Assembly (NCBI RefSeq): GCF_907165205.1
Contig: NC_058189.1
Location: 69,649,815 to 69,713,814, forward strand
Source of the DNA: Coccinella septempunctata
Taxonomy: Eukaryota; Arthropoda; Insecta; Coleoptera; Coccinellidae
Direction: 5' to 3'
DNA length: 64,000 nt
The position numbers and the translations under genes are program-made. Below are positions 1 to 11,243 of this stretch, piece after piece (the first letter of the stretch is position 1; the number at the start of each line of letters is the position of its first letter). The notes under the pieces are model-generated. The model made no database searches. It was not told the DNA's origin and worked only from the letters and a program-made list of their open reading frames with translations.

Positions 1-202
1 TGTTTTTGTCACTAGAGATGCTACCAACTTTAAATCCTTCTTCAATTGCCCAACGACGAATGGTGTAAGGCAATCAACGTGACTTTGATCCGGGGACCAA
101 CGCTGCCCATCTGTCGTACATATGTCAAGAACTTCTTCAACATACAGGATATTTTCCTCTGAATGGAGTACAGGAAGTGGCTTCTCATTGAGAGACCGTC
201 CT

Positions 203-868
203 CTCATTCATTCATTGCTGTATCCCGTTACCAAGAATAAACCTACAAAAAGATTGAAAAAAACGGTGCTATCAAACCCTAATTTCCTAGGGCTACTTGC
301 GACTGTGTGCCATCCTGTGACTGAAGAGACCCAACCGTGACCTATAGATCCTTCCACACTCCGGGCATGGATAGTCACCAACCAGATCTGGCGGCCGCTG
401 TAGTCTTCTCGAGTCTCCATTATAACTGTGGACCAAAGACCTCCACTGTGATCTTTTTAACGCTAGTTGTTCCCAGAATGATTGGCATCAACTGATTTTA
501 GCGATTGATGCAGTATATCTTCAAACCGCTTATACTGGCCTCCTGGTTTCCGAGCTCCCTCTGTGAATTCGCCATATAGAGCTATTTTGGGTAGTCTTGT
601 GTCTTGCATCCTCAGAATGTGGCCGCTCCATCTGAGTCGGGCTCTCGTTACATGAGTCTCAATTGTTATACAACTTGCGCGCTGCAAGACTTCGGCATTT
701 GAAACTTTTTGGAACCATCTGATGTGCATTATTTGTCTTAGATGACGTTGTTTCGTTTGTTCAAGCTGTTTAATGTATCGCCTGTAGGGCGTCCAGCTTT
801 CGCTTCCGTAAAGAAGAGTTGGAAGGACCACTGCTTTGTGAACAGCTGTCTTGGTCTTCAGATTGAAC
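203..868 (-). mobile_element. RTE-like LINE, 3' fragment (copy 1 of 3)
   Basis: This is the 3' end of a non-LTR retrotransposon on the minus strand. A 122-codon open stretch at 463-831 carries the post-RT region seen in the other two copies (LLYGSESWTPYRR, LRWSGHILRMQDTRLPK). Below it, at about 340-460, the C-terminal zinc-finger region is recognisable but frameshifted. The element ends at its 3' side in short TGAA-type repeats (about 203-217), a tail style known for RTE-clade LINEs. Similarity to the copy at 12.5 kb stops abruptly near 868, so this copy is 5'-truncated and lacks the RT core and endonuclease. LINE identity is clear; the RTE clade name is an inference from the tail and the general protein pattern. 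Confidence 0.75.
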
Positions 869-923
869 CGTCCTCTATGCCTGAGATCAGAAACTCCTGG
901 TTCTTGAGAGCAAACAGCTGAAT

Positions 924-1070
924 CTGGTGACTGGAGGAATGACCTGCCATCTGTTCAACAAACACTCAAATAGAATGGGACAAACCGGCTGTTTCCTGTG
1001 CCACTGGTGCAGGAGCACTGATGAAACGGTTGAACATATTCTGTTCATCTGTAGCAACCTTAAGGAGTGA
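924..1070 (+). mobile_element. LINE C-terminal zinc-knuckle fragment
   Basis: The plus-strand reading contains CFLCHWCRSTDETVEHILF, the cysteine/histidine pattern followed by ETxEHILF that closes the ORF2 of many RNase-H-bearing LINEs (I/R1/jockey/Loa groups). Upstream residues (TGGMTCHLF) fit the 'TGH...hL' region that precedes it. The frame ends in a stop at 1068-1070. It is not similar to the RTE-like fragment immediately to its left and appears to be the remnant of a second element that abuts it at about 870-924. Too short to classify further. Confidence 0.45.
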
Positions 1071-1371
1071 AGGATGACACACCTTGTAAACACAACCGCC
1101 TTGATTTTCAAGGTGAGAGGGACTCTTCCGAATCAACTTTTGGCATTTTTATCACAGTGTCTCAGGGTTTGAGTCTCTCCAACTACAAGCGGATGAACAA
1201 TGGGTCACTAGGCCTCAGTTCAGTACGTAGAAGAAGCTTTTGGGCAAGTAACCTACTTGAAAGTGGCTGAATGAGGAGATCAGTGAAGCTGCCAAGTGCC
1301 AAGTGGGCACAAGTACTGGATTGCAGCTCTAAACTATCTCTATAAGGAAGCTGCAAGAGAATGTAACTCAT

Positions 1372-1719
1372 TTGGGCACCTCAGGTTTCAGAAGAAACGA
1401 GTTATCGGATTCTCTAGTCAGAAAAAACGTGACTGCAAGGCTCATTGGTCCGGTACCAACTATAGGAATTTCCAGTTCCTTAGGTAGGGAACAGAATAAC
1501 AGCTGGATGAAACAGGGTATCCATGAATATAGGCGCAGCCAACCCAGTCTGCGTCACTCGCATAGGGCCACTCTGGAAATAGACCAACCACTTGCTAGAA
1601 TTGTCTTTAGGGAACACTGCAGATCAAAAGCTGAACTACACGAACTCAGTATCGAAATAACCTGCAGGCTTTGCCTGAAGAAGGACGAAACCTTATTCAG
1701 TTCTTACCTTCGTGGATAA
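1372..1719 (+). mobile_element. LINE fragment, post-RNase H region
   Basis: A 115-codon frame whose features line up with the LINE region between RNase H and the terminal zinc knuckle: a NELSDSLVRK block resembling the ADELA motif that closes RNase H, an IGP motif, a REHCRSKAELHELSI block resembling LLTGHCxLxxHLxxLGI, then CRLCLKKDET. The same block order is seen on the minus strand at 47.4-47.97 kb. The zinc-knuckle is incomplete. The frame could be a chance ORF, but the ordered set of matches makes a degraded LINE the better explanation. Confidence 0.4.
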
Positions 1720-1731
1720 TTGTTATAAAGA

Positions 1732-1800
1732 ATTGACACATGGTTGTCAACCAATGTCAATTTTTGTCTATGGCCTCGGTATGAATATACCAAGCCATAG
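1732..1800. repeat. Two adjacent imperfect hairpins
   Basis: Hairpin 1 pairs ATTGACA (1732-1738) with TGTCAAT (1755-1761) and, inside it, TGGTTG with CAACCA. Hairpin 2 pairs CTATGGC (1768-1774) with GCCATAG (1794-1800) and, inside it, GGTAT with ATACC. They sit directly after the LINE fragment and could be its 3' untranslated structure or an unrelated inverted repeat. Confidence 0.5.
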
Positions 1801-2570
1801 AACCTCAAATTGCTCCAATTTTTCGAGCATCAGAATGGAGATTGGTGAGGAATACTCTGTACCGCAAATTTCGCAATATGGCGTTTAGAAAATTGCGCGG
1901 CTAGTTTGATTTGTGTTCTACCGATAACCGCAATTGCCTGCATCCCGAGAAACAAGCAGACACGGAAATATTCCGACGGGATTAATCTCAATTTATTTCG
2001 TGAATAAACAGGAAGAGTGAGCGGCCGCCATTAGCCGAGTCCGATAATGACGAATGATGACAAATTCCATTCGGAGAATGGTTTCGGTTCCGTACAAATT
2101 ATACGCCATATTTTATTTTCCGCGTATAGGATTCCACTGCATATGGGTAGCGTTATTGGAACGTTTAATATCTTTTCGAAATTTGAGTGGAGTTAATAAT
2201 GGCGGAACTGTATATCAGGTTGATGGGGTCATTTGGGTTTTTGGACCCTCCGCTTCGGTCTCCAGTTGCAATGCGAAGAGGATCACTTTTGCGTCATTAG
2301 CTAAATTTGATGAAAAATCGCATTTGTCGATGGAAACAGCATTAGGCCCCCCATTAAGTTGACCTCGAGTATTTGGGGGAATACGTGAAGAGTCTTTAGC
2401 ATTTCAAAGTAGATCAATCAAGGGTGACATCAAACCAAGGTGATGAGAGGCAGAAGTAGACCCTTACGGATATTGAACGTCGATTTCAAGGTGTTCGTTT
2501 CATGCACACTGTTTCCATTTCAGGCATTTCCACGTATGTAGGCACCTAACCTAATATATCAGTACATATA
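1801..2570. other. Unassigned sequence
   Basis: No gene or repeat recognised. A 102-codon plus-strand ORF (2054-2362) has no identifiable motif and is treated as chance. Confidence 0.4.
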
Positions 2571-3020
2571 CAGGGTGAATCTTCCACTAGTACCAATATT
2601 TTAACAGTAGATTCTTGAGGTCAAAAGAAACACTTTTTTCCCATACCATTTTTTCCGAATCGGCCCTGATAAAAAGATATAGCCATTTTAAGTTTTCATA
2701 ATGAGCTGTGCCACCCCTGGAAAAACAAAATTACCTTCAGAATTCTCAGCTAAATCTGTGCCACTAAACAACTTTGGATCTTCTACACAGAGTTGTATTC
2801 AGCTGAGTTGTAGCCAATTTTCCAAATGTCACAAATAATTTTTTATTTTTGAACATCAAATTACTCGAAAACGGCGCATTATACGACAAAATATACTTTT
2901 TTTATGGTTTTTCAACAGCCTGTATCTTTTAAACCGAACTGATGGTAAAGGAAAAAAGTGTTTCTTTTGATCTCAAGAATCTATTGTTAAAATATTTTTA
3001 CGAGTCAAAGACTCACCCTT
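2571..3020 (+). mobile_element. TIR mini-element family A, copy A1
   Basis: About 450 bp bounded by CAGGGTGAATC on the left and GACTCACCCTT on the right, with subterminal inverted blocks: the left reads AACAGTAGATTCTTGAGGTC and the right carries its complement. No coding capacity. At least six copies in this window share these ends (also at 5.85, 26.7, 29.4, 36.9 and 56.9 kb). The best-preserved copy (56.9 kb) is flanked by TA on both sides, which with the short CAGGGTG terminus suggests a Tc1/mariner-type non-autonomous element. That superfamily assignment is inference. Confidence 0.8.
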
Positions 3021-4438
3021 CATATATAGTTTTATGTATATTCCATTCACTTTCATTTTAGCACTCGGTTGGACATGGAAATTTGACACATTTCACTTTG
3101 TAAAGTACGAAAATGTGGGTTTATGAAGCTTGTCAAAACATTTTTGAGTTTTAAATCAACGCTATGTTGCCAGTTCTACGTAAAAGTTTCTGTTGTTACG
3201 TATTTTATCACAATGTCGAATCTCTTCGGAAAATATGTGACGAACATAATTGAAGTTCATACAAACTGATTGAAGGCATACTAAATCCAGTTATTTGCAT
3301 GGAAAATACAAGAGATCAGTATATGATCTAGCATATACTGTACTGATAGTATATGCACTAGCTTGAGGAGAGTTAATGTTCGTTATCTTCTTTGGTTAAA
3401 GTTTGAATACGTTATATCAGATTTCAAAAATATTAACCCGAAGATGAAGTTCATATGATGCAGTGGTTGTGAATGGGTATCTCCCGAAGGAATTAACAGA
3501 TAATTACAAGAATGTTAAATTCTTCAACAAAAATCATCTTGCGTCAATGTGATTAAAAAGAATTAAAGGAAGTTTCAAGTCAAGATGAACTTCACCTTTA
3601 AACAAAAATTTCACATGAATAAACAATTAACAGGACAACTGGCGCGTATTCGTTGCTGTTCATCTTAATACATTAATATAATAATAATAATTAGGTATGT
3701 ATTGGTACCTTAAGACATTTACAGTATATAGGACAAGTCAAATGAAAAATAGAAAAATCAGTTTTCGGGAACTATCGTCTGACGTATTGTGAATTTTAGA
3801 ATATCAGGGTATAACTATTTGAATGAGCGGACCTGAATTCTAAATAGCACTTTCTGAAACTCTGTCTCTTTTTTCAATAACTTTCGGCATTTTCGTAATA
3901 AAAATTGATCTTAGTTGTGACAACGGCGTTATGACATTAACGACATGTCATGAATGCCAACCTAACTCCGTTCTAGTTACAAAAACTCGAAAAAATTATT
4001 TCATGGCCAACCGACTGCTAAAATAAATGTGAATGGAGTATAGGTACACAGATTATTATCGACTGCAATTTTTGAGAAGTGCCAGCATGCACTTGGGTGT
4101 GTAAATAATCTCCAGCGCCACCTAGCAAATAAATGATTGTACTCAATGTCCTCTCCTTGAACCCCCAAAACAAAGATAGTGTGAATTTGAAACGAGCACG
4201 TGTATACCTATCTCCATCTTTGTTCTGGAGATCGCTCGAATCAGATTGCGCTTAGGGGTGAGTATACATCCAACACAAAACGATAATTCAATACGAAAGA
4301 TGAATCGATATCGTTTATTTCCTTCAATCTCCTTCGTATTCTCAGACATGCGAAACCAAAACGCGATCATTGCGCTCGTTCTAATGAGATTTTCGAGCAC
4401 AATCCTCACATAAGTGGTACGTCTCGCAACTCATAAGT
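3021..4438. other. AT-rich unassigned sequence
   Basis: No gene, repeat boundary or RNA recognised over this stretch; AT-rich with scattered short palindromes. Confidence 0.4.
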
Positions 4439-4901
4439 TTATTTCCCGCGTTTCACTTCCCTAACCTCACTTTCCCGTAGGAATAATTGGCGACATCCGA
4501 GGACTGTAATCCCGCGACCTCCGCCCTTCCCCTGTTCAATTAGCCGCTGCCATTTATATGTTATCGAGTTATAAGAGAAGAGCGAAACGAAACTAACATC
4601 AAAACAAATGACGAACGGAAGCGACATTGTTTCCGCCCTCGGTTGTCTAGCTCTACCCGCTGTCGGAGTTAATTGAACAGGGAAAGCGCCTTTCGCCGCC
4701 AAATACGATTTGGTCCCAGAAGGCCCGTCCAATGATGGGGGATAATGCGCCGCTAGTTGTGCAGGCATGGGATTTCCGATAGGATGGGTCCTTCCAAAGG
4801 GAAGTCGATAAAAACGCTCCCAGGAACGACGAGAATAATTTTGAGGTATAATTGAGTCTAACAGGACAACAATCAAACTTTCTTCCTCTTATGCATCTCA
4901 T
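4439..4901. other. CpG-richer unique block with long chance-like ORFs
   Basis: Visibly richer in C, G and CpG than its flanks. Two overlapping minus-strand frames (145 and 82 codons) are open here. Neither shows a domain, signal peptide or splice-site pair, and the fact that two frames are open together argues against coding. Could be a conserved non-coding or regulatory block. Confidence 0.3.
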
Positions 4902-4920
4902 AGATCAATGCAATGAACAA

Positions 4921-5012
4921 TAGGAATTGAGCAAGAGTTAACAGCACAGCACAGAAACACGGCGGTTCACTTCTGAGTGCCTTCGGCACCCCCCGGGTTT
5001 TCACACCAACAG
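4921..5012 (+). repeat. Fragment of LTR-related repeat
   Basis: Matches 53,190-53,270 (GAGCAAGA...GCACAGAAACA...GGTTCA, then GGTTTTCACACCA), which is the downstream part of the LTR-like element at 52.9 kb. Neither terminus is preserved. Confidence 0.55.
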
Positions 5013-5845
5013 ACTAAATGGTTTGTATTATTTGTCAATGAGGAACAATTCGTATATCGAAATCCATATATCCCACAATGGAAGTTTCAAATTGATTGCC
5101 AAATATTAGAGTACAAAAATCTCATTCACAGTAATACGCTAAAAAATAAAACACCGAATCAACAATGATTTAACTTCATTTCCCCATAATCTACCCGAAA
5201 CTTCTCCTCCTTGCCTTAAGCTGTACGATGCCTTTCCGAGCTGAAAATACATACCTACATCTCGTTATCATTTATATCCAGGAATTCGAAATTTTCAGGT
5301 TGGCGTTGAGAAGCCCTGAATATTTAATCTTCCGTCCACCTAAAAATTATATGCAAACAACCGGCAGTAAAAGGACGATAACTCCTTGGAATAATCCGGG
5401 AATGAAAAAAGGAGTTATGAATACGAGGAGGCGTGCGATCAAAACGGTTTATGCTTTATCATCTAGCACCCTGGAATAAATAGGAGTTCTTCTACGGCCG
5501 CATGGTTTATGTTCACATCCGGCGGATCAGCTCTGTGGAGATCTGCTTCATCTAGATTCTAGAGCAAAGGGAAGAATCTTCAGTATTTTGAGGCAGTTGA
5601 TGAGTTTATAGGAAATAAGAGTTTCATTTAAAGGGGAAGAATATACAAATAAGCTTCGTTGTGAACACTGTACAGCACCAAGTTGCATAGTATAGCATAG
5701 TGGTATTGAATGAACATGTTCTTTGATTCAAGACATTTTTAACATTTTGAAGAAAAAAATTGATTCAAATAAAAATGAGGTCATGAAAATTTAGTATAGA
5801 ATTTCCCCTTCAAACTGTATCATAGCTTTAGCATGTTAGTCTGAA
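5013..5845. other. Unassigned sequence
   Basis: No recognised gene or repeat. An 83-codon plus ORF (5228-5479) has no features beyond being open. Confidence 0.4.
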
Positions 5846-6002
5846 GGGAATTTTGTTTCTCCAGGGTGGCATAGCTCATTATGAAAACTTAAAAGGGCTC
5901 TATATTTTGATCAGAGCAGAATCAGAAAAAATGGTATGAGCAAAAAGTATTTCTTTTGACCTCGAAAATATACTGTTAAAATATTTGTACGAGTCAAAGA
6001 CT
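5846..6002 (-). mobile_element. TIR mini-element family A, fragment A2
   Basis: Carries one end of family A in inverted orientation (CCAGGGTGGCATAGCTCATT through GTACGAGTCAAAGACTCA). The terminal CACCCTG is missing and family B starts a few bases further on. Confidence 0.7.
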
Positions 6003-6011
6003 CAAACAGTA

Positions 6012-6667
6012 CAGGGTGACAATTTAAAAACTTGGCAGGCCAATTATGTCGCGACAAGGATTTTTTCAGAGAAAATGCTAGAACAGATCCATTTTTATTC
6101 GTAAGCCGAAATCTCCTCAACCCTAGGTGTAGGGGCTATCATCCCTAAATTCTTAATAGGGATTATGGCATAAGATTCACCTCAATTGAAAGATCACTTG
6201 TCTCTCTACATGAATACTATGGTTTGCAAATTTTTAATTGATTCCTTGAAGTAGTTACAGGAGGTGACAATTTGAAAACTTGACACGCCAATTACATCTC
6301 GACAAGAATGTTTTCAAAGTAAAAGCATGAATAGGTCGATATTTAAAAGGAGGGAGAATAGGAGTGGCAACCCTTACACCTAAGATTGAGGAGATTTTGG
6401 CTTACAATTCTGCTAGAAGCATGTCCCACTCCGCATAAAGATTTGCAAACTATAGTAGGTATTCATGTAGAGGGTCAAGTGATCTTTCAATTGAGGTAGA
6501 TATAGATACCCTCCTTATTCAATATAGAGAATTTTGGGGGATAGCTCCTACACCTAGGATTGAGGGGATTTCGGCTTACAATTCTGCTCAAAATATGTCC
6601 CCCTACGGATAGAAATCATCCTTGTCGTGAAGTATGTGGACTGGAAAGTTTTCAAATTGTCACCATG
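6012..6667. mobile_element. TIR mini-element family B
   Basis: Bounded by CAGGGTGACAATTTAAAAAC and the inverted terminus GTTTTCAAATTGTCACCATG, with TA on both outer sides, as expected for a Tc1/mariner-type target duplication. No ORF. The terminal motif recurs internally at about 6258 (CAGGAGGTGACAATTTGAAA), and the block 'CACCTAAGATTGAGGAGATT' is repeated with small changes, so the unit is probably two copies nested or tandemly joined. Confidence 0.75.
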
Positions 6668-7561
6668 TACGTACAACTTCAATGATTCAGTTGTAACAGT
6701 TTTTAAATTTTACATTTTTTTCCATGAAAAATTTCAGTATGTTGAATAATCTTCCTAAGAATATTTGATTGGATAATTAGCCGATGAGCACTCGCACACT
6801 GTCGACCCAAACAAAGCACCCCTCGGGCCAAACCACCCCTTAATGCCGATTCAATACTCCACACTCCCTCCTAATCCCAGATCAGTATTCATAAACGCGG
6901 TGCGCGGTTTATATTATGTATATAATACTCCGGTGCTCCGTGAAAACACCTCAGTTCCGGCATTCTGGGAATAATCCCCCAGAAAGCGTGGGGAGGCCGG
7001 GCTCACTCTCTCCCCATATTAAAATCATAAAATACAAGATGTACCCCGGCTAAACCCAAATACGACACGTAGTAAACTTTCCCCCCTTTTATGGTGCAAT
7101 GGAGACGTGCATCCTCCTCGAAACATTTTGTCAAAGGTGGATTGAACGACCCAGCACCGACGAGAATGTGAATGTTGTTGGCTGTTCCTTCATTCGGAAG
7201 AGTAATTTTTGTCCGAGTTGCCTCGTTTAGCTGGGGGCACATAAACAATTTTGTTGGGAGTTGTGCGTTCTCGTTAGGCTGTAATGTGGTTGCTGGGGGA
7301 GTTGGGACTGAACTTTCCATCCCTTATCAAGAGCCAGCTAGAAGATCTATTCTTACGTCTGGTATTGAGCGTTGTTCACTGAGCCTTATGAACAAACAAT
7401 ACGTATTTGGAGAGCATCAATTTTCTGGTGCTATGTTGCCTCAAAAGAGACATCATTCATTCAATATGCAAGCAAAAAATGTTTTCTTATTCTGGGAACA
7501 GCATACGAGTGAAGCCCATACTGCTGATGACAACCACCCAAATCGCAAACATCAACAGGTA
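6668..7561. other. Unassigned sequence with a 105-codon minus ORF
   Basis: No repeat recognised. The minus ORF at 7003-7320 has an acceptor-like site (TGTGCCCCCAG) within it and GTGAGC at its end, so an exon is conceivable. It contains the short string GSFNPP, as in NMN adenylyltransferases, but nothing else of that family follows, so no function is assigned. Confidence 0.3.
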
Positions 7562-8425
7562 CGACGATATATTAAAGAATTCTTAGCCTACTGTAGAACC
7601 AAACAAAATTTCAATGTGAAAATATTTTATTACTCAACATATTCTCCTCTTTATTGGATACTTTTATTACAGCGAACCTGCAACGTCTCTAGACCTTTCA
7701 AAAAAAATGTTCCTTCTTGCTCTTCAAACCAGACCACCACAGCTCTTATTACCTCCTCGTTGGAAGAAAATTTACGACCTTTTAAACTTTTTTCAGTTGT
7801 GGAAAGAGATGATGGAGCCAAATCTGGTGAATGAGAGGGGTGTTCTTGTAATTCAAACCCTAAGTCACGACATGTGATTTGTTTTCAGGGTGTTGTCCTA
7901 CCTTCGGATAGCTTTCCGCGTCTTTTCTCCTGTCCAAATTGACGTGAACTATATGATGAACGCGTTCGTATGAAATATTCAGTGCTTCAGATATCCGTTT
8001 TAGCTCAATTCGACGGTCTAATAAAATCATGTCATGAACTGAATCGATATTCTCGGGGACTGACACAGAAACTGGCCTTTCTGATTGGTCATCATCTTCA
8101 ATGGAAAATTTACCTATTTTGAAGCTTGCAGTCCAATTTTTCACGGTCGCATACGAAGGACATTGATCACCAAGGTTCAAGGTTAAGCATATCTTCGTAA
8201 ATCTGCTTACCTCTTAACCCTTAAATACAGGTACTTGATGATGGCTCGATACTCCAATTTTTCGATTTTCACAATTTCGGTGGACATTGTCTTTCTTTTA
8301 ATTTATTGCGTAACTCTGGTTTACTTTTTTGACCTCAATCTTCGCACTGATACTTCTAATGATTTCTTTTTCGTTGCTATGGTAACGCAATATTTTTTTA
8401 TGCATGGAACTGGTCTATGCTAAAA
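7562..8425 (-). mobile_element. mariner element with internal deletion (copy 1 of 4)
   Basis: Minus-strand mariner with TA at its 3' boundary (7560-7561) and the family terminus CGACGATATATT. The transposase start region (about 8235-8180) and HTH part (SYATVKNWTASF, ALNISYERVHHIVHVNLD; 7.9-8.18 kb) are readable. The frame then jumps directly from the post-HTH region to the third-motif region (the plus-strand complement of LAPS... at about 7.8 kb). The DETW and DNAP catalytic segments present in other copies are deleted. The frame is further broken by small indels near the N-terminus. Non-functional; closest relatives in this window are at 33.9, 35.7 and 54.3 kb. Confidence 0.85.
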
Positions 8426-8526
8426 ATAGTAACCTACGCAGCTATGTGACTCATATGTAGATAAAGACTATCAGTTCTTCTGGACACATCAGGCTTTTCT
8501 GGATGAGCTATCTTCTCTGTGAGTTA

Positions 8527-8627
8527 ATTTTTCCCAAAAAACTGATCCTACCGAAAATCTGATTGCATATTCGTAATCTACAATCTCGAATTTTCAAAAA
8601 ACTGATCCGTATTGAAATCAAACTAGG
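8527..8627. repeat. Fragment related to the foldback at 32.9 kb
   Basis: Shares CCCAAAAAACTGATCCTAC and GCATATTCGTAATCTAC with the right arm of the foldback element at 33.68-33.75 kb. Ends not preserved. Confidence 0.5.
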
Positions 8628-8634
8628 GTAGGTA

Positions 8635-8655
8635 GGCGATCCTGGCAGGATCGCC
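8635..8655. repeat. Perfect 21-bp palindrome
   Basis: GGCGATCCTG - G - CAGGATCGCC, a ten-base perfect stem with a one-base centre, next to the larger inverted repeat that starts at 8660. Confidence 0.85.
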
Positions 8656-8659
8656 ATTT

Positions 8660-8916
8660 GATGTACCCAACTAGGGTAGGTTCGGCTAATCGTCTATGCG
8701 GTGGAGGGATGGCGAATAATGTTCGGCAGACTCATTCAGTATGTGTATTGTGTATTCATTCATTATTGAATTACATCATACAGTTGTCAATTCGATAGTC
8801 TGTGCTCCGTTCAACATGTCTTAAGAAATAAACACCCTTTGATGAGTCTGCGAACATTTTTCGCCATCCCTCCACCGCATAGACGATTAGCCGAACCTAC
8901 CCTAGTTGGGTACATC
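8660..8916. repeat. 75-bp inverted repeat made from a LINE coding segment
   Basis: Arm 1 (8660-8734) is the near-perfect reverse complement of arm 2 (8842-8916), differing by one indel and one substitution near the inner end. The spacer is about 107 bp. Arm 2 lies inside the minus-strand LINE relic, so arm 1 is an inverted duplicate of part of that relic. Confidence 0.9.
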
Positions 8917-9155
8917 ACAAGATCAACAAAATTACAGTCTTGAAATGTTAAATTATTTAAAATCTTAAAAATGAAAAGAACTGCGTTGCACTTGCATCTG
9001 TTTATCAATGTGCACATATTGAAGTCTTCCAACATTGAAATATATGACTTCATGAAAGGATAAGTATCGAAGTAATCTTTTTTGAACTTTTTCAATCATG
9101 TCAACATGATTAATGGCATCCATACCACTGAAGCATAATCAAGGTGTGGTCTCAC
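8811..9155 (-). mobile_element. CR1/jockey-like LINE, RT C-terminal relic
   Basis: A minus-strand frame (8811-9095, 94 codons) reads through the region after the reverse transcriptase core; just upstream in a shifted frame the residues RPHLDYASVVWM fit the LINE consensus 'RPxLeYxSxVW'. It ends in a stop soon after LKTC. Only the C-terminal part remains and a frameshift separates the two readable pieces. Clade is uncertain between CR1 and jockey. Confidence 0.6.
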
Positions 9156-10404
9156 AAGAGTTTTATATAGAATGCTGTAGAAGTGTTGGCTGATTATCAA
9201 CATCACCTTTTGGAACCGACTTCATCAACTAACTAGAAGGTACAGGTCTTCCCAGGTGTTTCAACGTTAAAAAGAAATCTGTATCTATTTGTTCTTATAA
9301 AAAAAACTTCGTGCCGAAAATAGAGATCGACGGAGCGAAAAAGAATTCTAATCAGTGCACCCGAGCAAAGCTCCGTCTCATTTCTGGCCAAAATGCCAAC
9401 CTCACTCAAAGGGAACGCTTCCTAATGATATCATAAAATTAATTTAACATTTACCATCGTTCGGCTTTGTTTCTAGTCCGCTTTCCCCCGTGTTTTCCCC
9501 TTTGGCGGGCAATGGGGCGCACGGGATTGTTCGTTACTTTCGATCCCTGTTATTTATAAAGCTCCCGTGTTCGGGACAACAGAAAATGCGATGTCGCCAG
9601 TCATTACCGACGGATGGAATACGGAAAGAGGGCAATCGTAAACTGGCAAGTCGGCTTTGCTTCTACGCGCGTTACTTTTATCGGGTCGTCGATTTTTTGC
9701 TGACTTCGCCGGGGAATTATGGAGGGAGTTCGGGGAGGTAACTGTAATTTTCCGCAAGTTTGTTCTGAACTTTCGTACGTGTCCTGTTCGGCTCAGCCAG
9801 ATATGTTACAATGTGGTTGAACCATTTTCGTTGATACCACGTAATGAAAATTTATGTTTCCTACGTCATTTTCACTAGAGGACCGTCCTTTCTGAAAAAC
9901 TAATATGTTTATCTGGAACTAATACTTATCAGTAATATGTTAAAGTAAAGATATAAAAATTAGTCTTAATTTGACAATTAATGATGAGTGATGATGAATT
10001 TTTCATTTCTGTGACTCCTCCAGAGCTGAATGAAGCAGTGAATACCTACTGTATCATCAGAAATATAGCCGAAGAAATCAAGAGAAAAGTACGAATATAC
10101 ATAATGGACTATCGCAAGAGTTAAAACACGAGTTCTTTCTCAGAAAATGTTTTGATGGCATACTTCCAAGACCTTTGTTTAAAGATGAAATCTTCAAGAT
10201 TGTGGACGAATAATTCAATGTTGAAGTCAAACCTTGCAATTAAGCACCATGTAGATATATCGACATATTCAAAACTTAATTCTTTATTGAAACGGCAATC
10301 TAAAGGTTATAGGGCGAAGAAATTTGAGATTTCAACGTAGAAAGAAATCCAAAATGTATCCAGGAAGCTCCAAATAAAGAAAATTTAATGATTAAGGTAA
10401 TTGA
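9156..10404. other. Unassigned sequence with a CpG-rich block
   Basis: The part at about 9.34-9.78 kb is clearly more CpG-rich than its surroundings and is open in several overlapping frames; no domain or splice pair was recognised. The remainder is AT-rich and featureless. Confidence 0.35.
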
Positions 10405-11243
10405 CAAGGTTTGAGATCTGGACGTCTTGCTGACCATTCCATTCTAGAGACTTCAATCTCTTCAAGGTACTCCTGAACGATGCGCGCACGATGGGGTCTG
10501 GCATTATCGTCTATAAAAATGAAATTTCCCCCAATGTATGGGGCAAATGGCACTACATGCTCTTCGAGAATGTTCCTTATATACTTATCAGCATTCATAG
10601 CTCCATTATCAACGACCACTAGGTCTGTGCGAGCAGTCAAAGATATTCCACCCCATACCATAATCGATCCTCCCCCGAAACCAGTAGTATTCAGGAAATT
10701 GCACTGAGCATATCTTTCATGTGGACGTATGTATACAAGGGAACGTCGATCACAATGGTAGAAGCAGAATCTAGACTCATCTGTGAAGAGAACTCTTTCC
10801 CAATCGGCCTCTTCCCAATGGATATGCTCTCTCGCAAAATCCAAACGCGCCCTTCGATGGGCTGGGGTAAGAGCTGGGCCTCTTGCCGCGACACGAGGCC
10901 TTAAATCATATTCTCTGAGGCGATTTCTTATTGTCTGAGTGCTAATTTGCACCTCATGAGTTTGCTCAAGCTGAATTTGAAGGAGGCGAGCGGTTGCAAA
11001 CCGTTGTCTCAACGAAGAAACTCTCAGGTAACGTTCTTGAATGGCCGTTGTTACCCGTGGTCTACCCTGTCCTGGTCTTCGGACATTCATACCTGTCTCC
11101 CTGAATCGCTGCAACATTCTGGACACACTTGTATGGGAAACTCCAAACATTTCTGCAATTCTTGTGTATGTCCACCCTTCTTCTCGCAAAACTACCGCTT
11201 GGGCACATTCCTCTTGGGTCAAATTGCGTGTTTCAAATTGCAT
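10392..11243 (-). pseudogene. Tc1-like transposase, C-terminally truncated
   Basis: DDE transposase relic of the Tc1/mariner superfamily, which cuts and pastes its own element by binding the terminal repeats. The start is the ATG at 11,243 (MQFETRNLTQEE); the open frame extends 30 codons upstream, but this start matches the family. Residues 1-60 form a first helix-turn-helix (YTRIAEMFGVSHTSVSRML), followed by the GRPRVTT linker and a second HTH. Catalytic Asp 1 is in FTDESRF and Asp 2 in IDDNARPH. The third acidic residue, expected in 'SPDLNPIEHVWD', is lost because the frame leaves the element at RRPDLKPCQLP. About 283 codons, versus about 340 usual. No other internal stops, so this copy is young or recently inactivated. 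Confidence 0.9.

Noticed and set aside
1711..1830. Possible minus-strand exon ending at a GTAAGA donor
   Set aside because: Open frame of about 40 codons lacks an acceptor, and the segment overlaps the two hairpins.
4439..4876. 145-codon minus ORF
   Set aside because: A second overlapping frame on the same strand is also open, no domain or splice pair is visible, and composition explains the openness.
7003..7320. 105-codon minus ORF containing GSFNPP, a motif of NMN adenylyltransferase
   Set aside because: Only six residues match; the downstream residues that should follow in that enzyme are absent. Left as an unassigned ORF.
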